From contig JAJRVC010000054.1 of assembly GCA_024277475.1 (NCBI GenBank), positions 1 through 8,578 on the forward strand: a stretch of 8,578 bases of DNA, given 5' to 3'. Origin of the DNA: Deltaproteobacteria bacterium (GTDB lineage Bacteria > Desulfobacterota > Desulfobacteria > Desulfobacterales > JAFDCJ01). Shown here one piece after another: positions 1 through 5,992 of this stretch (position 1 is the stretch's first letter; each line of letters starts with the position of its first letter). Below the pieces are notes generated by a model. That model was given only the letters and a program-made list of their open reading frames with translations. It was not told the origin of the DNA and ran no database searches. Both the position numbers and the translations under genes were made by a program.

Positions 1-1
1 C

Positions 2-754
2 GGCGATAAATCACTGCCGGAAACACTCTTCTCTCCCTCGGAGCTTTATAAAACCATGCGCGGCGGAGTAAAGGTATCTACCTCCCAGGCCTCTATATTT
101 GAACGACATCAGTATTATCAACGCGTGGTAAACCAGTATCCAAAGATATTATACCTTTGTGTGGGATCTGTCTTTACCGGAAATTACGATATTGCCCTGG
201 AATGGAAACACAACAATGATCCCGACGACCGCCTGACCGTCATCGATACCTCTGCCGCATCAGGCCGCCTGGGAACAATTGTGATCGCCACCGCAAGGTA
301 TTCTGCTAAAACCAATAACCCGGACGCGGTAATTGATTTTGCCAGGAGGGCAATTGACACCTGTGAGGAGTATGTCTTCCTTGATAAACTTAAATACCTG
401 GCAGCCGGAGGACGATTAGCGAAGTCCAGCGCATTTTTAGGTGATATGTTCCGGGTAAAGCCCATAATAAGCCCACTGGCCGAAGGCGCTAAAAAGGTCG
501 GCGCTGTAAAAAATCGCAACGATCAGCTGAAGTTTGCGATGGATAAACTTGAATCATCATTTGACAAAGAAGCATCTCCATTTATTATGCTTGAGTATAC
601 CGACAATCGCCGCTGGGTTGAAGATACGGCAAAGAAAAAAATTGAAACACGTTATCCCTCGTCTGAGATTTTGCTGAAGCCCCTTTCACTAACCTCCGGT
701 GTTCATATGGGCCCGGGAACATGGGCTGTGGCGTTTTTGCCGGAACTCGCATAG
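2..754 (+). CDS. DegV family fatty-acid-binding protein (FakB-like), 5' end cut by window
   Basis: The frame is open to the left edge, so the ATG at 56 is an internal Met and about 250 C-terminal residues are visible. DegV hallmarks appear in order: a TSQ segment (VSTSQAS) just after residue 56-numbered Met, a GSVFTGNYDIA stretch matching the family's SS-x-SGTY region, a DKLKYLAAGGRLAKSS block matching the Leu-rich GGR signature, FRVKPIIS, and a C-terminal HMGPGTW. DegV/FakB proteins bind a fatty acid and present it to the kinase FakA, giving acyl-phosphate in the cytoplasm. Stand-alone family members are about 280 residues, so little may be missing, but fusions to a DAK2 (FakA-like) domain also exist and would lie outside the window. 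The stop is only a dozen or so bases from the glycosyltransferase, suggesting co-transcription. Family is clear; a role in supplying fatty acid to the downstream lipid genes is inference. Confidence 0.88.
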   Translation, partial: GDKSLPETLFSPSELYKTMRGGVKVSTSQASIFERHQYYQRVVNQYPKILYLCVGSVFTGNYDIALEWKHNNDPDDRLTVIDTSAASGRLGTIVIATARYSAKTNNPDAVIDFARRAIDTCEEYVFLDKLKYLAAGGRLAKSSAFLGDMFRVKPIISPLAEGAKKVGAVKNRNDQLKFAMDKLESSFDKEASPFIMLEYTDNRRWVEDTAKKKIETRYPSSEILLKPLSLTSGVHMGPGTWAVAFLPELA

Positions 755-784
755 AACCTGATTCGGTTGACAGAAAAACAGGAA

Positions 785-1537
785 ATGGCATCTCACAAGA
801 ATGTACCTGCACCCAATACCGGCAAAAAGGGGAAATTTGCCGTTATTATTCCGCTATACAACCATGAGCACGGGATTGATGATGTTATCAAAAGATCACT
901 GGAGCTCGACTTGCCGGTATTTGTGGTTGATGACGGTTCAACCGATTCAAGCTATGAAAAAATCAGAAACTATACGGACATTTGCCTCTTGCGGCACACT
1001 GAAAACCGGGGCAAGGGGGCAGCCATTATCACCGGGTTTACCGAAGTTGAAAAAATTGCCGAATGGGCCATTACAATTGACGCGGATGGACAGCATGATC
1101 CGCAGGATGCCCTGCATATGATTGAGGCGATTCCGGAAAATGAGCGACCGCTTGTTGTGGGGATGCGTCAGGGTATGGTAGATAAAAAAATCCCTTGGAC
1201 AAGCCGGTTTGGACGCAAATTTTCCAATTTCTGGGTAGTGCTTTCGGGTGGACCCCGTGTGGCCGATTCTCAAAGCGGGTTAAGAATCTATCCTCTGCCG
1301 GAGTCGCTGGAGCTGAACGTAACCGCCAGAAGGTTCCAGTTTGAGGTCGAAATCCTGGTAAAAGCCGGATGGCAAAAACTTCCCGTTATCGAAGTGCCGG
1401 TCAGTGTCAATTATGCACCCGGCAAAGAAAGGATTTCCCATTTTCGTCCATTTGTCGATTTTTTGAGAAATACCTGTACATTTACGCGGCTTATTACCCA
1501 GAGAATTCTGATTCATCCTTTCGTACGAAAATCATAG
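785..1537 (+). CDS. Family 2 glycosyltransferase (DPM1-like, soluble)
   Basis: A GT-A fold glycosyltransferase that would move a sugar from a nucleotide-sugar (or polyprenyl-linked) donor. Numbering from the TTG at 767, the protein has FAVIIPLYNH (24-33), the nucleotide-binding DDGSTD (55-60), TENRGKGAA (78-86), the metal-binding DAD (105-107) followed by GQHDP, and ADSQSGLRIYP (166-176), the region corresponding to the D-x-Q-x-G motif of dolichyl-phosphate mannose synthase-like enzymes. The ending (FEVEILVKAGW) is also typical. No membrane segment follows, so it should be cytosolic or peripheral. Start is uncertain: TTG at 767 gives 256 residues, ATG at 785 gives 250, and neither has a well-spaced Shine-Dalgarno. 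I prefer ATG because the first conserved strand begins well after it. In aryl-polyene clusters a GT2 domain is fused to an LPLAT domain; here a GT2 and an LPLAT are separate genes with the oxidoreductase between them. Sugar and acceptor are unknown. Confidence 0.9.
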   Translation: MASHKNVPAPNTGKKGKFAVIIPLYNHEHGIDDVIKRSLELDLPVFVVDDGSTDSSYEKIRNYTDICLLRHTENRGKGAAIITGFTEVEKIAEWAITIDADGQHDPQDALHMIEAIPENERPLVVGMRQGMVDKKIPWTSRFGRKFSNFWVVLSGGPRVADSQSGLRIYPLPESLELNVTARRFQFEVEILVKAGWQKLPVIEVPVSVNYAPGKERISHFRPFVDFLRNTCTFTRLITQRILIHPFVRKS

Positions 1538-1590
1538 GATGTTACCCCTCTCGCCTTTTCGCAACGGGCCGGAATACTACTCAAATTCAT

Positions 1591-1641
1591 TTGATCAGAC
1601 TGGCCGTTTTTTTGGCCAGAGGCGCCGCTCGTATGAAACTT
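1591..1641 (+). repeat. Direct repeat copy A (hairpin plus ribosome-binding site and ATG)
   Basis: This stretch is nearly identical to 4099-4148. The differences are one T more in the T tract (seven against six), one C/G change after AGAGGCG, and one A/G change just after the ATG. It contains an inverted repeat CTGGCC (1600-1605) / GGCCAG (1614-1619) enclosing G plus seven Ts, then AGAGG (1618-1622), ten bases, and the ATG of the oxidoreductase gene at 1633. Because the two copies differ by one base in the T tract, any translated frame shifts between them, so the conservation is at DNA or RNA level rather than protein. It lies just after the glycosyltransferase stop. The copies are seen directly; function is unknown. 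Confidence 0.9.
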
Positions 1642-3120
1642 TACAGATCTGCTTCACAAAATGCTTTGGTCATCGGATCCGGTGTGGGGGGACTTTCGAC
1701 CGCCATCATCCTTGCCCAGATAGGGTTCCAGACAACCGTGATAGAAAAAAATCCCTTGCCCGGGGGATTAATGCGCAGCTACACTCGCAAGGGGATGGAT
1801 TGTGCCGTCGGCGTGCACTATTTGGGGTCGCTCGATGACGGTCAGGTCTTGCGAAGACTGTTCGATTTTCTGGGTGTTTCTTCACAAATCCCGGTTGAGA
1901 GGATGGGGGCCGAAGGTATCATCGACAGATATCTCTTTGAGGATTTCGTCTTTGACCTTCCGGACGGCTTTGACGCTTATGAAGAAAATTTGAAAAATGC
2001 TTTTCCGGACGAACATCGGCAGATCAGCCGGATAATGAAAATCATAAGGCAGCATGGCGAAAAAATTCACACTCTTGATTTTCTGTTTTATAGACAAAAC
2101 GATGTCTCGATGCTTGAGAATATGAAACCGTTCGGAAAAATCCTCACTGAATTGAAATGCTCTCCCGGACTGCGGGCAGTTCTCGGTACCCCTTGCTGCT
2201 GGATCGGCGTCCCGCTGGAATCGTGCCCTGTTTTTTATCACAACATGGTGCTGGCGACATACCTGTTTTCATCCTGGCGCTTAAAGTGCGGCAGTGCGCA
2301 GATGGCCAATGCCTTTGCCGAACGTCTTAAAACCCTCGGGGGGAAAATCATTGTCGGTGATGGCGTGGAAAAAATTCTTGTGAACAATCGCATTGTCCAA
2401 GGCGTTCAATTGAAATCGGGATTGGAATTAAAATCGCCGGTTGTCATCGGCACCATACATCCTAAAGTCGTTCTCAATATGCTGCCGGATGGCGCAGCAA
2501 AACCCTCATATCGTAGACTCGTATCGAAAATGGTTGACACCGATGGAATGTTTTGCGTCCATGTGGGTGTTGACGCCTCATGCCATGAAGCCATATCCTA
2601 TAATATTTTCAAAATTCATACGAAAAAAAACGGAACTATTTTTGATTTGAAATACTATCAACTTAAAGAAAGTGAGCGTGATGGAAAGAATTTGCTGACC
2701 ATACTGACATCGGGTGAGTACGAACGCTGGCAGAAATGGGAGCACACTAAAAGCGGCCGGCGGGGTGGAGATTATGTCAGAGAAAAGGAAAATAGAGCCT
2801 GGTGCTTAATTCGTGAAGCGGAGGAAATCTTCGGGCCGCTGCACGGCGCAAAACTACTGGACGTTTATACGCCGCTTACCACACGAGACTGGGTTAACAG
2901 CCCGAAAGGTTCGGCCTATGGCGTTCTTCGTTCTTCAGATCAGCTGCTTGAAGCTTCGATCCTGAATCGCACGTCGGTTAGGGGATTATTCCTTGCAGGC
3001 CATAATGTCATGGCACCGGGGATTCTCGGAACAATACTTGGATCTCTGGCTACAGTGAAGCTGATCGTTGGCCCTGAACGATACGAGAAAATGTTTAAGC
3101 ATTTAAAGCTAAAACAATAA
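1633..3120 (+). CDS. FAD-dependent oxidoreductase, phytoene desaturase / retinol saturase superfamily
   Basis: A 495-residue flavoprotein of CrtI / carotene isomerase / retinol saturase type, a group that desaturates, isomerises or saturates C=C bonds in polyenes. It begins with a Rossmann dinucleotide fold: VIGSGVGGLS (13-22) and the ribose-binding acidic residue in VIEKN (Glu38), followed by PLPGG. CAVGVHYLG (57-65) and TPLTTRDWVNSPKGSAYG (413-430) resemble conserved blocks of retinol saturase/CrtISO-like proteins, and the C-terminal FAD motif is at 451-471 (LFLAGHNVMAPG then GILGT). Length is normal for the family. The frame is open further upstream to 1369, overlapping the glycosyltransferase, but that extension is not family-like and precedes the dinucleotide motif by too much; ATG 1633 with AGAGG ten bases upstream is preferred. 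Eleven bases separate it from the next gene. It likely acts on an acyl chain bound to the ACP or on the finished lipid; whether it adds or removes double bonds cannot be read from sequence. Confidence 0.9.
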   Translation: MKLYRSASQNALVIGSGVGGLSTAIILAQIGFQTTVIEKNPLPGGLMRSYTRKGMDCAVGVHYLGSLDDGQVLRRLFDFLGVSSQIPVERMGAEGIIDRYLFEDFVFDLPDGFDAYEENLKNAFPDEHRQISRIMKIIRQHGEKIHTLDFLFYRQNDVSMLENMKPFGKILTELKCSPGLRAVLGTPCCWIGVPLESCPVFYHNMVLATYLFSSWRLKCGSAQMANAFAERLKTLGGKIIVGDGVEKILVNNRIVQGVQLKSGLELKSPVVIGTIHPKVVLNMLPDGAAKPSYRRLVSKMVDTDGMFCVHVGVDASCHEAISYNIFKIHTKKNGTIFDLKYYQLKESERDGKNLLTILTSGEYERWQKWEHTKSGRRGGDYVREKENRAWCLIREAEEIFGPLHGAKLLDVYTPLTTRDWVNSPKGSAYGVLRSSDQLLEASILNRTSVRGLFLAGHNVMAPGILGTILGSLATVKLIVGPERYEKMFKHLKLKQ

Positions 3121-3131
3121 GTTAATCGTTC

Positions 3132-4067
3132 ATGGGTTCAACGGTTACCAAATACGAGACGCCGCGCGTTATGAGGAAATTCTTATATAAATCCATCATT
3201 TTCATTTCCGGAAAATTGGGTCTGTGGGTATTTGTTGTCTATGCCTGGATTATCGCCACCGGGTTTTTCCTTTTATTCCCTTTTCGAGTCGGAAACAGCG
3301 TGAGACTTTACCGGGCGCTTTACCCTGATCGCAACCGGCTGTTTCATCTGTGGTGTGCCTGGCAGCAGTTTCATAATTTTACCGATGTTTTTATGGACCG
3401 GTTTCTGCTTCAGGAACCCGACGAACTCTCTTTCACTTCTGAAGGTTGTGAACACCTTGAAAAATCAATTGATGACGGCAAAGGCGGCATCTTACTGATG
3501 TCTCATATGGGAAACTGGGATGTTGCCGCCCACCTTTTAAGGAAAAAGGTCAACCGTATCCGGCTGCTGCTTTATATGGGCATCAAGCAAAAAGAACAAA
3601 TCGAACAGATTCAAAAAGAAAGCCTTTCCCAAAGCGGCATCCGGATCATTGCAGTGGAACAGGACGGTGGCTCCCCTATGGACGTCCTGGAGGGGATTAG
3701 ATTTATCGAATCCGGCGGAGTGGTTTCCTTAACCGGGGATCTTGTGTGGGGAAAGGATCAACGAACCGTCCCGGTAAAATTCCTCGGGCGTGAAATATTG
3801 CTGCCGGAGGCCCCGCATTTATTGGCCTTATTGTCCGGCGCCCCGTTGTTTATTTTTTTCGCATTTCGAACGGGGAGAAATCAGTATCATTTCACCATGT
3901 CGGAACCTGTTGCCCTGGTTTGCACTAAACGGGAGGAAAGAACCGGAACGATTCGGCAATCTGCTCAAGAATACGCCGACCTTCTGGAAGCGACCCTTCG
4001 CAATTATCCTCTGCAGTGGTACCACTTTGAGCCCTTTCTCACAGTCAAACCCAAGCTGGAACAGTGA
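3132..4067 (+). CDS. HtrB/LpxL-like membrane acyltransferase (LPLAT family)
   Basis: A 311-residue acyltransferase that would transfer an acyl chain, probably from acyl-ACP, to a lipid or glycolipid at the inner membrane. A hydrophobic segment at residues 24-50 is a likely membrane anchor. The catalytic HX4D motif is SHMGNWDVA, with His125 and Asp130, in the HxGNW(D/E) form typical of lipid A late acyltransferases. Later blocks include LTGDLVWGKDQRTVPVKFLG (200-219), an LPEAPHLLALLSGAPL stretch, and the C-terminal NYPLQWYHFEPF expected of the family. Length fits HtrB/LpxL (about 300). ATG 3132 is used; ATG 3171 (Met14) is an alternative. It sits only eleven bases after the oxidoreductase. With no lipid A genes nearby, a dedicated role in attaching the chain made by this cluster is more likely than housekeeping LpxL, but that is inference. 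Confidence 0.9.
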   Translation: MGSTVTKYETPRVMRKFLYKSIIFISGKLGLWVFVVYAWIIATGFFLLFPFRVGNSVRLYRALYPDRNRLFHLWCAWQQFHNFTDVFMDRFLLQEPDELSFTSEGCEHLEKSIDDGKGGILLMSHMGNWDVAAHLLRKKVNRIRLLLYMGIKQKEQIEQIQKESLSQSGIRIIAVEQDGGSPMDVLEGIRFIESGGVVSLTGDLVWGKDQRTVPVKFLGREILLPEAPHLLALLSGAPLFIFFAFRTGRNQYHFTMSEPVALVCTKREERTGTIRQSAQEYADLLEATLRNYPLQWYHFEPFLTVKPKLEQ

Positions 4068-4098
4068 ATTGATTGAACGTCGAACATCAGTTTCTTTC

Positions 4099-4148
4099 TT
4101 GATCAGACTGGCCGTTTTTTGGCCAGAGGCGGCGCTCGTATGGAACTT
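4099..4148 (+). repeat. Direct repeat copy B
   Basis: The second copy of the ~50-bp element found at 1591-1641. It keeps the TTGATCAGA lead-in, the hairpin CTGGCC (4108-4113) / GGCCAG (4121-4126) around G plus six Ts, AGAGG, and an ATG at 4140. Unlike copy A it is not followed by a gene: the ATG opens only 13 codons (4140-4181). Similarity to copy A ends a few bases after the ATG, after CTT. It lies about 30 bases after the acyltransferase stop and about 100 bases before the ACP start. Two heptamer-like units (TGAACGT, CGAACAT) precede it at 4074-4087. Confidence 0.9.
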
Positions 4149-4172
4149 CATCAGAGACGTCATATTTTTTAT

Positions 4173-4217
4173 TTGAACTAATATGTAATATGTAATATTA
4201 ATCCGGTCTATTATTAT
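4173..4217 (+). promoter_or_regulatory. Weak candidate promoter in AT-rich leader of the ACP gene
   Basis: The interval between repeat B and the ACP gene is strikingly AT-rich, with a short tandem ATATGTA motif around 4181-4194. TTGAAC (4173-4178) could act as a -35 box. TAATAT (4193-4198, 14-bp spacer) and TATTAT (4212-4217) are the available -10-like hexamers, but neither has the ideal 17-bp spacing. A second transcription start for ACP/KS and beyond is therefore possible but weakly supported. Confidence 0.2.
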
Positions 4218-4220
4218 ATT

Positions 4221-4253
4221 AAGGACGGAAAGATGGGAATTTATGACACGTGA
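4221..4253 (+). other. Shine-Dalgarno and six-codon ORF overlapping the ACP start
   Basis: AAGGA (4221-4225) is the best ribosome-binding site in the leader. It is seven bases from an ATG at 4233 that reads M-G-I-Y-D-T then TGA at 4251-4253. This mini-ORF overlaps the ACP start (ATG 4243) in another frame. The ACP ATG itself has only GGGA (4235-4238) four bases upstream. The layout would fit translational coupling, or a one-base difference that in other strains would put 4233 in frame with the ACP. Confidence 0.4.
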
Positions 4254-4518
4254 CGAGATAAAATCAGAAATCATCCGAATTTTCAGGGACCAATTTGAAA
4301 TAGAGAAGCCGGGTCTCGATGATGATTTGAGGGATGCACACGAATTTGACAGTATCGATGCCATTGAGTTGCTGAGGGAAATTGAAATTATGCTTGGTTC
4401 GGAACTTACCCATGCTGAGAAAAAAAATGCCATGGAAATAAGGACCATAAACGATATCCTTGACTATATTGAATTGTTGTCGGCGGCTCGGGCCATGGAC
4501 CAGGCCATGTCCAATTAG
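4243..4518 (+). CDS. Acyl carrier protein
   Basis: A 91-residue acidic helical carrier protein. The 4'-phosphopantetheine attachment site is Ser37 in EFDSIDAIELL (34-44), in the usual D-S-(I/L) context at the start of helix II. An acidic first helix (RDEIKSEIIRIF) and a final helix (TINDILDYIELL, 68-79) complete the four-helix plan. It carries acyl intermediates as thioesters in the cytoplasm. The preceding DDDLRDAHEFDS is a shortened form of the usual D-L-G-x-DS loop, with Phe before Asp-Ser rather than Leu, as in specialised rather than housekeeping ACPs. The tail (AARAMDQAMSN) is a little longer than in fatty acid synthase AcpP (about 78 residues). The ketosynthase follows after 41 bases, so the two are almost certainly partners. 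Start choice is ATG 4243; a slightly upstream start would need a frameshift. Confidence 0.93.
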   Translation: MTRDEIKSEIIRIFRDQFEIEKPGLDDDLRDAHEFDSIDAIELLREIEIMLGSELTHAEKKNAMEIRTINDILDYIELLSAARAMDQAMSN

Positions 4519-4550
4519 ACAGCCCCTGATCGTTCACTGTTTTTCATACT

Positions 4551-4554
4551 GGAG
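4551..4554 (+). promoter_or_regulatory. Ribosome-binding site of the ketosynthase gene
   Basis: TGGAG ending at 4554 lies five bases before the ATG at 4560. This supports that start over other in-frame choices and is the clearest site within the cluster. Confidence 0.6.
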
Positions 4555-4559
4555 CTACA

Positions 4560-5792
4560 ATGGAGCGAAGAGTCGTAATTACACAAGGTTCTGCCATAAC
4601 ACCGGTGGGTCACAGCAAAGACGAAATTGTCAAGAGCCTGGTTGAGGGGATTTCGGGTGTAAAGAAACTCCGTCAGGACAACCTGCTTTCCGATTTTATC
4701 CATTGCGGTGTTTTCGGAACAGTGGATTATCCTGTTGCGTATGATTTTAAACGCCGCTACCGTAAAACCATGGGCCCGGTAGCCTACTATGCCTGCCAGG
4801 TGGCAAAGGAAGTTCTGGAAGCATCCGGTCTGGATGAGAATTTTATCACCTCCGGCCGGCTGGGCGTCGCCTTCGGCTCAACCCACGGAAGCCCGACTGT
4901 TCAGAGGGAAATATATAAATCCTTTTTCAGTCGATCTCGTTCAAGCTTCTCATCCATCGGAGCCGTGGATTATTTAAAATCCATGGTCCACACAACGGCC
5001 GTCAATATCACCAAAATGTTCGGCATTACCGGCCGGGTAATCTCGTCCTCCACAGCCTGCACCACCAGCAGCCAGTCCATCGGGTTCGGGTATGAAATGA
5101 TTAAATACGGTATGCAGGATGCCATGCTTTGCGGCGGGGCCGACGAGTATGATACCACTACGGTGGCCGTGTTCGACAATCTGCTGGCTTGCTCCACGGA
5201 TTTCAATGATACCCCCCATCTGACACCACGACCCTTCGACAAAAAAAGAGACGGACTGGTTGTCGGGGAAGGCGCCGGGGCCGTGCTGCTGGAAGAATAC
5301 GAATCTGCCAAAAAGCGAGGCGCAACCATATTAGCCGAAATTATTGGATTTTCATGTAACAATAACGGTGGAGACTTGATTTTGCCGAATATGGACGGAA
5401 TTACCGCGACCATAAAACTGGGGCTTAAAGATGCCGGGATCTCTGCCGATTCGGTGGATTTTGTCAGTGCCCATGCGACAGGCACTAAAATGGGAGATGT
5501 CATTGAAGCCCAGGCTGTGGGCAGGGTCTACGGGGATTTACCGGTAGTCTCCGGATTCAAGAGCTATATGGGACATACCATGGGGTCGTGCGGCGCCATC
5601 GAGACGATTATCACTACCTACATGATGGCGGAAGGCTTTATTGCACCGACGTTGAATCTGGAAAACATTGACGAAAGGTGTGCAATGATCAATCACGCCC
5701 AGGAGCTTGTCGAATCCGATATTCGCATCGCAGCTATCCAGAACTTCGCCTTTGGCGGGGTGAACACCTGCCTGATTATAAAAAAAGCATAG
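4560..5792 (+). CDS. Beta-ketoacyl-ACP synthase, FabF-like, in a specialised lipid/polyene cluster
   Basis: A 410-residue thiolase-fold condensing enzyme, the normal length for FabF/KAS II, which joins an acyl thioester to malonyl-ACP with loss of CO2. The catalytic set is complete: nucleophile Cys167 in SSSTACTTSSQSIG, His305 in SAHATGTKMGD, Lys334 and His339 in GFKSYMGHTMGSCG, and the C-terminal NFAFGGVN loop (395-402) with the gatekeeper Phe. Other family blocks are CGGADEYD (191-198) and the RPFDKKRDGLVVGEGAG stretch (224-240). Differences from housekeeping FabF are the Thr-Thr-Ser after the active Cys (usually A-S/T-G) and the NNNGGDLILPNMDG segment (267-280). These suggest a divergent specialised ketosynthase able to condense, not a chain-length-factor or decarboxylase variant. 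It pairs with the ACP just upstream. No ketoreductase or dehydratase accompanies it in this window, so reduction must come from elsewhere. Confidence 0.94.
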   Translation: MERRVVITQGSAITPVGHSKDEIVKSLVEGISGVKKLRQDNLLSDFIHCGVFGTVDYPVAYDFKRRYRKTMGPVAYYACQVAKEVLEASGLDENFITSGRLGVAFGSTHGSPTVQREIYKSFFSRSRSSFSSIGAVDYLKSMVHTTAVNITKMFGITGRVISSSTACTTSSQSIGFGYEMIKYGMQDAMLCGGADEYDTTTVAVFDNLLACSTDFNDTPHLTPRPFDKKRDGLVVGEGAGAVLLEEYESAKKRGATILAEIIGFSCNNNGGDLILPNMDGITATIKLGLKDAGISADSVDFVSAHATGTKMGDVIEAQAVGRVYGDLPVVSGFKSYMGHTMGSCGAIETIITTYMMAEGFIAPTLNLENIDERCAMINHAQELVESDIRIAAIQNFAFGGVNTCLIIKKA

Positions 5793-5805
5793 GTTCTGGG
5801 TTCAG
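5791..5805 (-). repeat. Single inverted copy of the TGAACCY repeat at the ketosynthase stop
   Basis: Read on the minus strand this is TGAACCC followed by AGAACCT, one mismatch from the TGAACCC-TGAACCT pair in the array at 5904-5992. It begins within the TAG stop of the ketosynthase. Paired with the downstream array it could fold the intergenic transcript into a stem of about 14 bp closing a loop of roughly 100 nt. Confidence 0.55.
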
Positions 5806-5903
5806 CCCTGCCGTTGGCCTGAAAAGAGACCAGTTTAATCGAGGAAGAAATTCTAAAAAAGAGGCATAGAAGCTCAGCAAGCCCGGGTGATCCGGAATAA
5901 CCC

Positions 5904-5992
5904 TGAACCTGTGAACCCTTAAACCTTGAACCTGTGAACCCTGAACCTGTGAACCCTGAACCTGTGAACCTGGATGCTGAACCCTTGAACCC
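5904..5992 (+). repeat. TGAACCY heptamer array running into the PlsC gene
   Basis: Ten copies of TGAACC(C/T) begin at 5904, 5912, 5927, 5935, 5942, 5950, 5957, 5965, 5978 and 5986. The central part is a regular 15-bp unit (TGAACCC, TGAACCT, G). The array crosses the likely start of the PlsC-like gene, where it encodes N-P-E-P-V repeats. Because 15 is a multiple of three, gain or loss of a unit keeps the frame. Confidence 0.9.

Noticed and set aside
1600..1619. Rho-independent terminator after the glycosyltransferase
   Set aside because: The GC stem is only six pairs and the T run is in the loop rather than after the stem. The same layout precedes the ACP, so a leader element fits better.
1369..1632. 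N-terminal extension of the oxidoreductase overlapping the glycosyltransferase
   Set aside because: The frame is open by chance. The extension overlaps 169 bases of a well-supported gene, includes the repeat element, and lies before a Rossmann motif that already sits at the usual distance from ATG 1633.
1591..4148. Composite transposon or insertion sequence defined by the direct repeats
   Set aside because: No transposase, no terminal inverted repeats at the outer ends and no target duplication are seen. The enclosed genes are biosynthetic.
3828..4448. Antisense 206-residue open frame across the LPLAT end, repeat B and ACP
   Set aside because: It is a low-complexity, Ser-rich shadow of two well-supported + strand genes, with no recognisable domain.
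4970..5503. Antisense 177-residue open frame inside the ketosynthase
   Set aside because: It lies fully within a gene with complete catalytic motifs and has a Ser/Pro-rich composition typical of a reverse-strand shadow.
5904..5992. CRISPR array
   Set aside because: Units are 7-15 bp, contiguous and without unique spacers of constant length, and no cas genes are present.
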